NCBI GenBank assembly: GCA_964416195.1
Contig: CAYQDB010000010.1
Coordinates: 29,568-93,567 of the forward strand
Direction: 5' to 3'
DNA length: 64,000 bases
DNA from: CAYQDB01 sp964416195
GTDB lineage: Bacteria; Zixibacteria; MSB-5A5; GN15; FEB-12
Positions 15,279-24,872 of this stretch are shown piece after piece (within the stretch, counting starts at the first letter, position 1; each line of letters starts with the position of its first letter). Under the pieces are notes generated by a model that worked only from the letters and a program-made list of their open reading frames with translations, was not told the origin of the DNA and made no database searches. The position numbers and the translations under genes were made by a program.

Positions 15279-16388
15279 CTACACTCTCTTTCTTGGATAA
15301 CCGACAAAAACGTTGTCAGTTCCGCTCCTCTGAAACCAATAGCGATCAAAAGAGATGGCATCAGCCAGCTTACGGGTATGTATCTCTCCAACGGCGCTGA
15401 CACCGCTTCCCAAAATAAGAGGAGCCATCACGATGACGTACTTGTCCACCAGGCCAGCCTTCAGAAAAGATGTAGCAACACCGCCACCGCCTTCAACCAA
15501 GAGCGATCGCAATCCAAACTCTCCCGCCTTTGTGACAAAGTCGTGAAGGTCCAGCAGATCGTCTCGATTGGTACGCACGTTCCAGTAAATGAGGCCCTGC
15601 CTTCTCCCTTTTGATGTCCTTGAGAACTGTTGCAGGGCTCGCGGAGTAGTCGCGACAATCGTTTTATGATCGCTGTTATGATCCAGAAGCCGGCATTGCC
15701 GAGGGAACTTCAACGACTGTGACAGGATAATCCGATACGGATTCTTGCCTTTTACCAACCGTACCGTCAAGGCTGGGTTATCCTTTCGAACCGTCCCCAT
15801 GCCGACCACAACGGCATCAACCTCGGTCCGGAGTTGGTGAACCAGCTTGAGTGACTGAGATCCGGAAATCCATCTTGAGTCGCCGGTCACACTGGCAATT
15901 CTGCCATCCAGGGTCTGGGCTGTCTTAAGGATAACAAACGGCCGCTTGTTCTTATAATAAGCGAAGTAGCTTTCGTTAAGCTGCAGGGCTTGCTTTCTCA
16001 TTAACCCGCTTTCAACCGTCACGCCGGCTTTTCTGAGAATCCGCGCCCCTTTTCCATTAACCCTTGGGTCAGGGTCTCTGACGGAAAAAACAACCTTGCT
16101 GATACCTGCTTCGATTATGGCTTCAGTGCAAGGACCGGTCCGGCCGGTATGGCAACAGGGTTCCAGATTGACATAGAGAGTGGCACCCTTCGCTTTCACG
16201 CCGGCCTTCTTGATTGCAACGCGCTCCGCGTGATCCTCACCTACCCGTCGATGATACCCCTCGCCGACGACCTTACGCCCTTTAACAATTACTGCTCCCA
16301 CCATCGGGTTGGGCGAGGTCCATCCTCTCCCCTTTTCCGCGAGATTCAAAGCTCGACGCATATAAGAGGCATCAGCCGTTTCAGTCAT
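15279..16388 (-). CDS. ribD: RibD: deaminase/reductase of riboflavin synthesis
   Basis: 369 residues from ATG 16388. The N-terminal cytidine-deaminase-like domain (about 1-145) has the zinc motif HAERVAI and EPCCHTGRTGPCTEAII. The C-terminal reductase domain (about 150-369) has LKTAQTLDGRIASVTGDSRWISG and VEGGGGVATSFLKAGLVDK. The open frame continues upstream to 16439, but that stretch is the riboswitch expression platform, so the start is taken just after the terminator U-tract. The only ribosome-binding signal is a weak CGGGA inside the terminator stem. Folding of that stem may therefore also hide the start site. Confidence 0.93.
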   Translation of the reverse strand: MTETADASYMRRALNLAEKGRGWTSPNPMVGAVIVKGRKVVGEGYHRRVGEDHAERVAIKKAGVKAKGATLYVNLEPCCHTGRTGPCTEAIIEAGISKVVFSVRDPDPRVNGKGARILRKAGVTVESGLMRKQALQLNESYFAYYKNKRPFVILKTAQTLDGRIASVTGDSRWISGSQSLKLVHQLRTEVDAVVVGMGTVRKDNPALTVRLVKGKNPYRIILSQSLKFPRQCRLLDHNSDHKTIVATTPRALQQFSRTSKGRRQGLIYWNVRTNRDDLLDLHDFVTKAGEFGLRSLLVEGGGGVATSFLKAGLVDKYVIVMAPLILGSGVSAVGEIHTRKLADAISFDRYWFQRSGTDNVFVGYPRKRV

Positions 16389-16415
16389 AAAAAAATCCCG
16401 AAACATACTTCGGGG
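16389..16415 (-). terminator. Riboswitch-controlled terminator before ribD
   Basis: Minus strand stem CCCGAA-gtatg-TTCGGG (16398-16414) followed by a run of seven T. It ends one base before the ribD ATG. Placed between the FMN aptamer and the gene, it is the expected OFF structure when FMN is bound. Confidence 0.8.
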
Positions 16416-16444
16416 TAGATGCACCCTTGGGCACACCAATCTCT

Positions 16445-16560
<116 letters not shown>

Positions 16561-16571
16561 TTATGAAGGCT

Positions 16572-16599
16572 AATATAATCTATAAAGTAGAAAAGGCAA
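16572..16599 (-). promoter_or_regulatory. Promoter of the rib operon
   Basis: Minus strand TTGCCT (16594-16599), 16-base spacer, TATATT (16572-16577). The expected start site is a few bases before the FMN aptamer, as it should be. Confidence 0.6.
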
Positions 16600-16635
16600 A
16601 GACTTTTTTTGATTTTAGATTCAGTCGAACTATCG

Positions 16636-18768
16636 TCAACACAATGCAAGTTCTTGAATGAGCTCTTTCACCTCTTTCAGGTGAAAGGGCTTAGACAGGA
16701 TAGCCCTGATCCCTCTCGAGGACACCTCCTGCTCAGACAACTGAGTCCCCCAGCCAGTGATCATAGCAATTGGTATCTGAGGGTGGGTTTCGTGCACTTC
16801 TCCGGCAAGGTCAAGACCGGACATACCAGGCATCCCCAGATCAGTAATCAGGATATCAAATGAGTCTTCATTTATAGTCTTCAGAGCGGCATTGGCATCA
16901 GGGCAGGCCGTGGCGCTGTAGCCATCCATAGTGAGCATGTCAGTCAAGATTTCCCTTATCTGGTCATCATCATCAACAACCAGAACCTTGAGCCGACCTG
17001 TTCGTTTTGTCCTTGTAGTTATCTCAGAGATATCCTGATCCTTGACGGCATGGCTAAAGGCAAGGTTGAAAACCGTTCCGGAACCCTCGTTAGTTCCAAG
17101 ACTTACCTCTCCCCCCTGACGCGTCACAATGCCGCGGACCATGGCCAACCCCAGGCCTGCCCCAGGCGTACCTTTGGTGCTGAAGAAGGGGTAAAATATC
17201 TTCTGTCTGATTTCTTCAGGAATACCTGGACCCCGATCCGTAATTGAGATCGTGAAATGCCGATCGTCGACTCTGAGGCTAACGGTTACAGTTGAGTTCG
17301 CCGGTGAATGCTCCACGGCATTCTCCACCAGCTTGTGAATGACTGTCTTAAGCTCAGCCTCACACCCGGAGATGATTGCTTCCTGGGCCGCCAGCTCGGA
17401 GACAACAGCGACACCCCTGATCCCGGCCAGTTTCTTCCAGCCGGCAGCGTCAGTATCAAGGCAGTCCCCTATTACACGGCAGAGGTCCACAGATTGAGCT
17501 TCCTCGGCTTTGGCGCCAGTGGCGAATTCCTGAATGCGCCTAATGGTGTGAGCCCCGCTCAGCACGAGAGACTCTATCTTGCCCAGGTCTGAAAGTATAG
17601 TTTCGTCGCGAATCTTCAGCCTCATCAACTGCAGACGACCGACCACGCCACCGAAGATATTGTTGAAATCATGGGCGACTCCTGTTGTCATATCTGCAAG
17701 CGCAGCGAGAGCCTCAGTATCGGCCATCCGCATTGAAGATTTCTCCAGAAGCCGTTTCGTTTTCCTCAACCTTCTCACCATGTAAGCGTCCCTGATCTCC
17801 GCCTTGGCAAACATGGCAAAGACCGAAAGCAGATTCAGGTCGCTTTGTGAGAACCCGCTTTCACATTCGGTCCATGCCACCAGTGAGCATCGCAGACTCT
17901 CGTCCGGGCACATATCCATCGCTACTACTCCAGTGTATTCGTCGGCATAGTAGCGGCTGAGATCATAGCAGGATTCTCTGCTCGCCGCCTCAGAAGGCGA
18001 ACTCTCACAAGCTTGCTCTATGCGATGAAGCACTGAATTAAGGAAAGCCTCGGAGACAGGTCTATCGCAGAGAACTTCTTGACCGCTAAGCTCCTCTGGC
18101 CCAGATGACTCCGAAAACAGGCAAACGCTGGCCTCAGGCACGATCTGCCGGCAGAAACCGAGGAGTTTTGACATCAACTCGGTAAACGAATATTCCCCAA
18201 GTGGCGCCTCAAACACGGCCATCAACTTCGACAGACGCAGCGAGTAATCAGCAACCAATTGCGCTTCGTCAGTAAGGGTCATGCAATCGATCAGTATTTT
18301 CGTCAAGTATCCAAGTAACACCTGCATGTTTGGATGACGCGGTTTGTGCGGCTGGTGCCAGCAGGCCACGATCACCGCACGGAGGCGGTCATCTATATAG
18401 GTAGGAAACTGATAGATACCCGCAAAGCCATTGCTTTGAGCAAACTGGCCGGTTGGTCCGAGGTCACTGGGGTGCGTTTCTCCAAGGCCGACAAATGTCT
18501 CCTCTACTTTTGCACCTCGGTCAATCTCCTGGAACCAGTCCTCTTCCAACAGGTCGAAATCAGCCAGTTTTACGTCCGGTGCACTGTAGAATGACACCGG
18601 AATAAGCCCATCGCCGTTTTCCTTTTGGTAGAAGAGAGCCGTGAAGTCCGCTTCCAACAGCCCGGCGGTGAGCAACGTGACGGTATCAACAACCGAAATA
18701 ATCCTATCGAGGGCGGAGCTTGTCCTAAGATGATAGTATTCTTGTACTTGATCGTGAGCGCTGTACAT
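16636..18768 (-). CDS. Hybrid sensor histidine kinase with receiver
   Basis: 710 residues from ATG 18768; it lies 7 bases after the previous stop, with AAGGA inside the end of that gene. No transmembrane segment is evident. The order is two GAF-like regions (about 20-180 and 190-350), a coiled segment, then HisKA with phospho-acceptor LAALADMTTGVAHDFNNIF (about 365-383). The HATPase domain has N-box HKLVENAVEHSP, G1 DRGPGIPEEI and G2 GAGLGLAMVRG (about 490-600). A C-terminal receiver (about 605-710) has VVDDDDQ, phospho-Asp in LITDLGMPG and LSKPF. It is the only complete kinase of the three-gene sensor cluster, and the receiver may pass phosphate to an unlinked partner. Confidence 0.9.
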   Translation of the reverse strand: MYSAHDQVQEYYHLRTSSALDRIISVVDTVTLLTAGLLEADFTALFYQKENGDGLIPVSFYSAPDVKLADFDLLEEDWFQEIDRGAKVEETFVGLGETHPSDLGPTGQFAQSNGFAGIYQFPTYIDDRLRAVIVACWHQPHKPRHPNMQVLLGYLTKILIDCMTLTDEAQLVADYSLRLSKLMAVFEAPLGEYSFTELMSKLLGFCRQIVPEASVCLFSESSGPEELSGQEVLCDRPVSEAFLNSVLHRIEQACESSPSEAASRESCYDLSRYYADEYTGVVAMDMCPDESLRCSLVAWTECESGFSQSDLNLLSVFAMFAKAEIRDAYMVRRLRKTKRLLEKSSMRMADTEALAALADMTTGVAHDFNNIFGGVVGRLQLMRLKIRDETILSDLGKIESLVLSGAHTIRRIQEFATGAKAEEAQSVDLCRVIGDCLDTDAAGWKKLAGIRGVAVVSELAAQEAIISGCEAELKTVIHKLVENAVEHSPANSTVTVSLRVDDRHFTISITDRGPGIPEEIRQKIFYPFFSTKGTPGAGLGLAMVRGIVTRQGGEVSLGTNEGSGTVFNLAFSHAVKDQDISEITTRTKRTGRLKVLVVDDDDQIREILTDMLTMDGYSATACPDANAALKTINEDSFDILITDLGMPGMSGLDLAGEVHETHPQIPIAMITGWGTQLSEQEVSSRGIRAILSKPFHLKEVKELIQELALC

Positions 18769-18775
18769 ATTACGT

Positions 18776-20953
18776 TTAGTTCCTTCGTACACCGGAAGTC
18801 CTAACAACCCTGTTTCGATCGCCGGCATCGTTCGCTTTCGTCCGTGACAACCTTATCAGAAAGCTTTCACGTGAGGTTACACCATAGGTCAGGTGCAAAC
18901 CGTTCAGGCTGACTCTACTGCGCTTGCCATCCTCGACAACGAAGGCAATATCCTGAAAGGCGAGGTGTATCAGCTCATTGAGTGTTGCGTCACCTATAAT
19001 ATCGCGGTTGAACTCAAGCAGTATTGCCTCATCAACTTTACCGGATCGAGCAGTTACCTGGAGAACGCCGGATCGCGTCGCTTTTTCCATCAACACTAGT
19101 ACCAACGGCAAAACCGAGTCAAATAGAACCGATAGCGGCCACGAAAAATCATGACCAATATCGGTCTTTGCCTGTACTGTAACGGAGGTGTTACTGGAAT
19201 CATTGATCTGTCGAGCATAGCCATGAATCATCGATGGCAGTCCTGCCAGGAATTTTTGAACCGATACATCAAGGGGAAGGCGTTCTTCGGATACAGAGCA
19301 GATATCTCTCAGGCGCTCAACCTGTTCGGCGATATTATCTACAGCCTGGGTGATTCTATGCATTCCCGCTGTTATCCCTTCCGATCGCGCGCCAAGTTCT
19401 GCCGAGGATAACGCGTTGCGGAGGATTTCCGATTGGCCAAGCGCCACTGATAGCCAACCGCGAATATCGTGGAAGTAACCTTCAGTGAGCTTGCGAATTG
19501 TACGAAACCGTTCCTTCAGGATAAGAACATTCTCGCCAGCTCCGGGCTGATCAATTGCCTGCAATGTGGTTTCCTTACTGTGAGCAAAACCGCTCCACAA
19601 ACTGATAAATTTGGAGGCATAGGAAAGCAGAGGCTGCACTGAAAGAAGGTACTCTCCTTCCACCGGTGATCCGACAGCAACCAGACCACGGGCGCCAGCG
19701 CCAAATCTAATAGGAAAACACGCTTCAGATTTTATATTCTCAAGGAAGTACCACTTAGCCTCCTCCTTACTGAACCCCTGGTCCTGAAGAGTCTGTAGGA
19801 AACGCGGGCTGTCCTCACTCAACACCTGCTGCACCTTAGCCACAACAGGGCTGTCGTTATGCCTTACCTGCAGCTCTGATCGAGGCCCCCTCACAACTGT
19901 CCGTGACGAGCCGGAAGGCAACACTATCGTAAGACACGATAGAATCATTTGTTGGTCAAGCAGTCTGAATACCTCTAAGATTATGTCATCAACTGTAGCT
20001 GGCAAATCAATCATATTGTCGAGGCGCGAAAACAACGAAAGGAATTCTGACGAGGTGCTGAATTGAGAATCATGCAGCATGGATGACAACCGGGCGATTT
20101 CTCTGATCCAGGACGCCACCTGCAAGGTGATGTGGCCGCCGAAAACTACAGCGATGATGTACTCCGTCCTCTCCGAGTGAATCCCAGGATGCACGAATAG
20201 GAAATTCGGCGGGGAATCAAGAAATGTGGGGTGATCCGGCAGCAAGTCAACAGGCAGAAAAAAACGCTCTTTGCGCATGGACTCAATCCATTCCCGCGCG
20301 GTTGCCAGATTCAACTCTCCGGCAAGCTTGTCATATAGATGGAGGTTCCCCACAATGAATCGTTGCCTGTAGATGCCATCGCTCTCACTGTAAAGAGCTG
20401 CCAAGCTATCTGGCTGCTGTTCCGTCAGTAGATCTAGCAACTTCTTGGTAAAAAGCTCAAAACCGTTGTCCCGCTGAAATAGAGTAGAAATGAAACACGA
20501 AGCAGTCGCCCCATCCGATTTTTCGGCGCTGTCTTCAAAAGCCGAGAGACTCTCAATAAGCGCAGTATCGGCGGAAGCGCTAATGTCACATGTCTTTCCT
20601 GATGTCTCTACAACGACAGCTCTGATATGCCCGCGTACCAGAACGGGATACAAATTGTATCCGTTGACTGTATAGCAGTGTTTAGCCACGTGATTGAATA
20701 ACGGGTCACTACCCTCCACAACCAGCGATTGTCGGATTGATCTCACCTGCTCCCAAGGAATGTACAACCAGGATTCTTCCATGTGCTCCTGTGGTTGACT
20801 GACAACCCAGCGGAAGACCTCCTGAAGGCCTTCGGATACATACAGCCGTGCCGTCACCGGAAGGCCCAAGCCTTGAAGGCTACCCTGCAGGATCCCTTCT
20901 TGCCTTTCGGAAAGCTGTCTCATGACATTTATGCGCCCCAACTGCTTAACCAC
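18776..20953 (-). CDS. GAF-type sensor protein with degenerate kinase core
   Basis: About 725 residues from a GTG at 20953; ATG 20923 is an alternative start. No membrane segment is seen. The N-terminal 450 residues look like two or three GAF-like folds with weak sequence signal. A DHp-like helix pair contains YFHDIRGWLSVALGQSEIL (about 505-523), keeping the His-Asp. The following domain should be HATPase but lacks a recognisable N-box asparagine, the DxGxG G1 box and the G2 glycines, so it probably does not bind ATP normally. It lies 18 bases after the upstream sensor gene and 7 bases before the active hybrid kinase. A regulatory pseudokinase or scaffold role is inferred. Confidence 0.7.
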   Translation of the reverse strand: MVKQLGRINVMRQLSERQEGILQGSLQGLGLPVTARLYVSEGLQEVFRWVVSQPQEHMEESWLYIPWEQVRSIRQSLVVEGSDPLFNHVAKHCYTVNGYNLYPVLVRGHIRAVVVETSGKTCDISASADTALIESLSAFEDSAEKSDGATASCFISTLFQRDNGFELFTKKLLDLLTEQQPDSLAALYSESDGIYRQRFIVGNLHLYDKLAGELNLATAREWIESMRKERFFLPVDLLPDHPTFLDSPPNFLFVHPGIHSERTEYIIAVVFGGHITLQVASWIREIARLSSMLHDSQFSTSSEFLSLFSRLDNMIDLPATVDDIILEVFRLLDQQMILSCLTIVLPSGSSRTVVRGPRSELQVRHNDSPVVAKVQQVLSEDSPRFLQTLQDQGFSKEEAKWYFLENIKSEACFPIRFGAGARGLVAVGSPVEGEYLLSVQPLLSYASKFISLWSGFAHSKETTLQAIDQPGAGENVLILKERFRTIRKLTEGYFHDIRGWLSVALGQSEILRNALSSAELGARSEGITAGMHRITQAVDNIAEQVERLRDICSVSEERLPLDVSVQKFLAGLPSMIHGYARQINDSSNTSVTVQAKTDIGHDFSWPLSVLFDSVLPLVLVLMEKATRSGVLQVTARSGKVDEAILLEFNRDIIGDATLNELIHLAFQDIAFVVEDGKRSRVSLNGLHLTYGVTSRESFLIRLSRTKANDAGDRNRVVRTSGVRRN

Positions 20954-20971
20954 GACAGGAGGGGTACACTC

Positions 20972-23026
20972 TCATGGGGAGATTTCCTCAAAGATAAAAC
21001 CATTTATCTTCTGAGCGGAGCGGTCTATGATAGAAAGATACCTGTCAAGACCGGTGATCGTGTCCGGTTTATGGGACTTAATCATTTCAACTGATCCCAT
21101 GATGCTCGATAGCGATGACTTAATGCGGCTCTTCAGCATGGGATCGTGCAGGACCGTTGAACCAGCAATGTTCCTTTCGAGCCGAGGACGGGTTTTACTC
21201 CTCTTGCCGAGCGCTAACTGAATCGCCAGGGACAACCCCGACGCCACCGAACCTGCAAACAGAACGTCAGCCGGGCTGTATTGATAACGAGTCCATCGCC
21301 GCATCTCGGCCAGGCTGACAACCGCGAGGACCTGACGGCCCACTGTGATCGGAATCAGTAAGGCTGATTTCAAGTCTGCACTGAACACCTGCCCGGCCTC
21401 AGCCTCGGCCATTTTCTTATCCGTGTGTTCCTGATTTATCATCATTAGGCGACCCGTCTCCCGGACTAAAGTATGATACGGCATCAACGACAAGATCATG
21501 TGGCCGTCGGTCGGCGTTAGCCCCTCAATAGGTCGCAAGCAGACCAGTGCCCTCGATTTCAGAAAGGCGCCGTCATACTCGTAAGTCGAAATCCTGACCA
21601 CGGATGTTCTGAGTTCCTTAGACAAGAGAGTCGCCGCCTGCTGGAACAGGTCTTGAAGATTAACAACACATCCACAGTCGGCAAGGAAAGAGTTAGCCAG
21701 AGCCACGCGTCGCTCATGAATGCTGGAGTGATGACGATAGATTTCTTCGGAGACAAGGTGGCTTAAAAAGGGAACAGCCACATTAATGAGCTCAATCTCC
21801 CGGGCTCTGAAACGATTGGCCTGTCTCGAGGCAATAACTACAGCTCCTCCAGTCCTCTGGCCATAACCCAACCGAAAGGCAACCAGAGATTTCATCCCAC
21901 TGTCGAGAATCATCTTTTCAACCGGTACTGTTGTCTTGGCTCGCACGTCATTGACCACCACCAACTTGTCGCTGTCAAGAACATGGTTCAAAAAAACACG
22001 ATGGGATGGATCGTTGACACTTTTCTCGTTAAGAAGAGCGCCATCTTCACTAACGGAATACCTCTGTGTATTTTTCTTCTCGTAGGTAATAGTGAAAGAA
22101 ATAAGTTCTGTGTGTAACACTTCTGTAAGCCATCTGGAAATTCTTAAGATACTTTCTTTGATAGGTTTTCTGTGATCGACAGCAGTGACCAAAGACTGTA
22201 ACCAATCGGCCTGCTGCTTCCGGAATGACTCATCCAGTTGCCGCTTTTGCAACTCAACTTCGCGGGAAATGATGCCGGCAGCTATTTTTAGATTTATTCT
22301 GTCCTCGACATCCAAGACCGATTTCTCGCCCTGCCATAATAGGAACACGGCAGATATCTTGCGGTTTACGGCTACCGGCATCGTCATGTCAGGTCGCGTG
22401 ATACTTGCGGGGACTCCTATAACTATGCTGTCCATAGGAGAGGAATCGTTTTCAGGTAGGTTGTCGGCGACGTTCTCATCGAACGATATTGTCCGAAGCT
22501 CTTGGTCCGTTATTGGCGCCAAACCACACGAGCACAGAAATACTGGCTTTTGCTGACCTTGGGAGTAGATGTAAACGGCTCCACTTCGAAGGTCAAAGTG
22601 CTCAGCCGCATACTGCAACGTCTTACTCAAAATCACCGGCAACCTTCGTTCCACCCCAACGAGTTGCTCAACCCTCTTGATGAAATCTAAACGCCGCCAC
22701 TTCTCCCGGTCGAATTTCCGGTAATCCCGCGAAAGCAGAAGCCATCTGGACATACCACTTACCAGCATCGTGAGTCCTGTAATTGTACCAATCCAGAAGA
22801 TCAGTCGGTAGAAAACAGGATCGGAAAGGAAAGGAATTGAACAAAAAACGCCAATCTTGCTGTAAAGGCTGGATACCGCCATCAACGTAAGAATGACTAG
22901 GCCGGCCGAAATGTAACGGTAGCCTTCCCTGCTCTCTCCGGAGAGTTGTGTTCGGCATCTGGCGACCAGGACAAGGGCAGAAAGGAAAAAAACAGCCACC
23001 ACCAGGTCAGCCACCGGTATTTCCAT
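20972..23026 (-). CDS. Membrane GAF-domain sensor with truncated kinase end
   Basis: 684 residues, AGGAGG 4 bases before the ATG. Three hydrophobic helices lie at about 6-25, 38-60 and 72-98. Three GAF-like domains follow (about 115-250, 265-410, 435-610), the last with LLIPITVGRQVLAVVSLAE. The protein ends in a DHp-like helix (LKSRIKSSLSSIMGSVEMI, about 637-655) in which the usual phospho-His position is not His, and stops with no HATPase domain. The sequence suggests a membrane input module that pairs with the DHp helices of the two following gene products. First gene of the sensor operon. Confidence 0.7.
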   Translation of the reverse strand: MEIPVADLVVAVFFLSALVLVARCRTQLSGESREGYRYISAGLVILTLMAVSSLYSKIGVFCSIPFLSDPVFYRLIFWIGTITGLTMLVSGMSRWLLLSRDYRKFDREKWRRLDFIKRVEQLVGVERRLPVILSKTLQYAAEHFDLRSGAVYIYSQGQQKPVFLCSCGLAPITDQELRTISFDENVADNLPENDSSPMDSIVIGVPASITRPDMTMPVAVNRKISAVFLLWQGEKSVLDVEDRINLKIAAGIISREVELQKRQLDESFRKQQADWLQSLVTAVDHRKPIKESILRISRWLTEVLHTELISFTITYEKKNTQRYSVSEDGALLNEKSVNDPSHRVFLNHVLDSDKLVVVNDVRAKTTVPVEKMILDSGMKSLVAFRLGYGQRTGGAVVIASRQANRFRAREIELINVAVPFLSHLVSEEIYRHHSSIHERRVALANSFLADCGCVVNLQDLFQQAATLLSKELRTSVVRISTYEYDGAFLKSRALVCLRPIEGLTPTDGHMILSLMPYHTLVRETGRLMMINQEHTDKKMAEAEAGQVFSADLKSALLIPITVGRQVLAVVSLAEMRRWTRYQYSPADVLFAGSVASGLSLAIQLALGKRSKTRPRLERNIAGSTVLHDPMLKSRIKSSLSSIMGSVEMIKSHKPDTITGLDRYLSIIDRSAQKINGFIFEEISP

Positions 23027-23396
23027 AGGACCTCCTGATCGGCTAACTTGTTGTTGTCTTATTAATAGTCGACAGAATCCGTCATCTGCTTAGCCCAGAA
23101 CAGTGACATGGTAACGGACGAACGATTATTAGCAGCCTTAGGTTCTCTCCCTATCACCATAATATATAACTTTAGATGATAATGGTTAATGCATTGTTAC
23201 CTTGCGGCTTACATGGTGTGGGTACTGCTCCGTCTCTGTACACTATCTCTGACAGAAAACAACAGATAAACAAGTGGTTTCATTACCTATAGCTTGGAGA
23301 GAACAAACATCGATTCGATTAATCACCGTAAACGCAGCAACAGAGTCAGCAATTCTACCCCGTGTACTTCACGCCGAAGGCGTATCTTCGACTCTC
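23027..23396. other. Intergenic region, no gene seen
   Basis: About 370 bases between the GAF sensor start and the RNase HIII stop. AT-rich toward 23160-23200, where a minus-strand TATATT lies near 23165, but I found no convincing -35 partner. A short ACGCC-ttc-GGCGT hairpin near 23370-23390 could weakly end the rnhC transcript. No reading frame has coding signs. Confidence 0.4.
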
Positions 23397-24053
23397 TCAC
23401 TTGGCAAACAACGCAGGGTTGACAATGCGGCGATAGTTCTTGAAATGGATTTTGGCAATCTTACCAAAGAGCGAAACCGGGTGGCGTTTTGCCAGCTTCC
23501 TACCGGCCTCATCCACAATGGAACCGGCTCCCCTCGGAATATCAATCTCCAGTAGGGCTGACAGCTTCTCTATCTCCCTCATGAAGGCCGCCCGCGCCAG
23601 GATTGAGGCTGCAGCCACCTGAGGAATCCGCTCACCGCGAACAAGCTGCTGAAGGTCAATTGTCACTCCCTTCTTGCGAATAGCCCCTTCAACCAGCTCT
23701 GTTTTTCCGAACTTGTCCGAAACAGCAAGGTCGACTCTGTGCTTAACAAGAACCGCCGCAATTGCCCGGGCATGGCCATCAGCCAGCAGCTTGTTCAGAT
23801 TCTTGATCGACGCATACTGCCGGTTGTACTCTTCCGGACTGAACATAATGATAATGTGGGGGAAATAAGAACGAAGCTGCTCGTCTATAGTCAGCAGCTT
23901 CTTGTTGGCAATCAGTTTGCCGTCGCGGACCCCAAGTTCCTGTAACTTCTCCAGATCACTATCGGACGCTAACAAAGCACCCACCACCAGCGGTCCGAAA
24001 AAGTCCCCCTTGCCGGATTCGTCAACGCCGAGTATCCGACGCCCGCGGGGCAT
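23397..24053 (-). CDS. rnhC: Ribonuclease HIII-like, lacking the N-terminal domain
   Basis: 218 residues. It cleaves the RNA strand of RNA-DNA hybrids. The active site is of HIII type, GVDESGKGDFFGPLVV (about 8-23), with the DE and GKGD(Y/F)FGP that separate HIII from HII. Later conserved parts are SDKFGKTELVEGA (about 112-124) and RIPQVAAASILARAAF (about 142-157). Typical RNase HIII is about 300 residues with an N-terminal TBP-like substrate-binding domain; this protein starts right at the catalytic domain, as RNase HII does. It begins 3 bases after the efp stop, with AGGA overlapping that junction. Confidence 0.88.
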   Translation of the reverse strand: MPRGRRILGVDESGKGDFFGPLVVGALLASDSDLEKLQELGVRDGKLIANKKLLTIDEQLRSYFPHIIIMFSPEEYNRQYASIKNLNKLLADGHARAIAAVLVKHRVDLAVSDKFGKTELVEGAIRKKGVTIDLQQLVRGERIPQVAAASILARAAFMREIEKLSALLEIDIPRGAGSIVDEAGRKLAKRHPVSLFGKIAKIHFKNYRRIVNPALFAK

Positions 24054-24056
24054 GTC

Positions 24057-24617
24057 CTAATTGGCCCGTTCCAGATACTCACCGGTGCGCGTGTCAACCT
24101 TGACCTTGTCCCCTTCTTTGACGAAAGGAGGCACTTTTACCGTCAGACCGGTTTGCAGCTTGGCCGGCTTGGTGATGTTTGTAACAGTGTCACCCCGTGC
24201 AGACGGTTCCGTCTGAACGACTTCGAGAATCACCGAGGCCGCAAGGTCAACTGAAATGGCCTCGTTATTGAGAAAGACAACTTTATATTCCTGGTTCTCC
24301 AGAAGGTACCACTTAGCGTCGCCGAGATTGTCGACCGGAATAGAGACCTGCTCGAATGTCTGGGTATCCATAAAGGCAAACTCACCGGTGTTTTCATAGA
24401 GGTACTGCATCGTCTTGAATTCCATATCGGGAGGCCGGAAAGAGTCATTTGAGGAAAAAACCTTCTCAACCATGGCGCCCGTTTTGATATGCTTCAACTT
24501 GGTGCGTATGTTGGCCTTGCCTCTTCCCATTTTGAAGTGCTGATACTCCACTACGTAATACGGCTGGCCATCGACAATTATACGCAAACCCTTCCTGAAA
24601 TCTGACGGTGTATACAT
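24057..24617 (-). CDS. efp: Elongation factor P
   Basis: 186 residues from ATG 24617, which has AGGAGG 5 bases upstream; the frame is open to 24671 but unsupported. EF-P relieves ribosome stalling at polyproline. Domain I starts YTPSDFRKGLRIIVDGQPYYVVEY, and the modification loop reads FKMGRGKANIRTKLKH (about 28-43). The loop tip, aligned with Lys34 of E. coli EF-P, is Arg. Domains II and III follow, ending KVDTRTGEYLERAN. Arg at the tip is the arrangement modified by EarP rhamnosylation in some bacteria, but here no earP gene is near and the surrounding loop differs. Modification state is unknown. Confidence 0.95.
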   Translation of the reverse strand: MYTPSDFRKGLRIIVDGQPYYVVEYQHFKMGRGKANIRTKLKHIKTGAMVEKVFSSNDSFRPPDMEFKTMQYLYENTGEFAFMDTQTFEQVSIPVDNLGDAKWYLLENQEYKVVFLNNEAISVDLAASVILEVVQTEPSARGDTVTNITKPAKLQTGLTVKVPPFVKEGDKVKVDTRTGEYLERAN

Positions 24618-24643
24618 CCAAACCTCCTGAGCAATTGCCCGCA

Positions 24644-24671
24644 AATATAGCAAAAAATAGGTCTCGCTCAA
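24644..24671 (-). promoter_or_regulatory. Promoter of efp-rnhC
   Basis: Minus strand TTGAGC (24666-24671), 16-base spacer, TATATT (24644-24649). The start site would fall about 20 bases before efp. Confidence 0.55.
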
Positions 24672-24872
24672 GAGATTTCTCAGGGCTTTGATCGGGCTTC
24701 TCCCTACCTGTTATGCTGAAGCAGGTGAAAAGACATCCACGGGAACGGCGGACGAAGATATCCGCCGTGCACGAATAGGGGGCATGGGATACACAGAGCA
24801 GGATTGGGTGCAAGCTCAATCCCGTTTGCAGTTATCGCAAGTCCTCGCTAAGCCTGAGATTCGGAGGGTATG

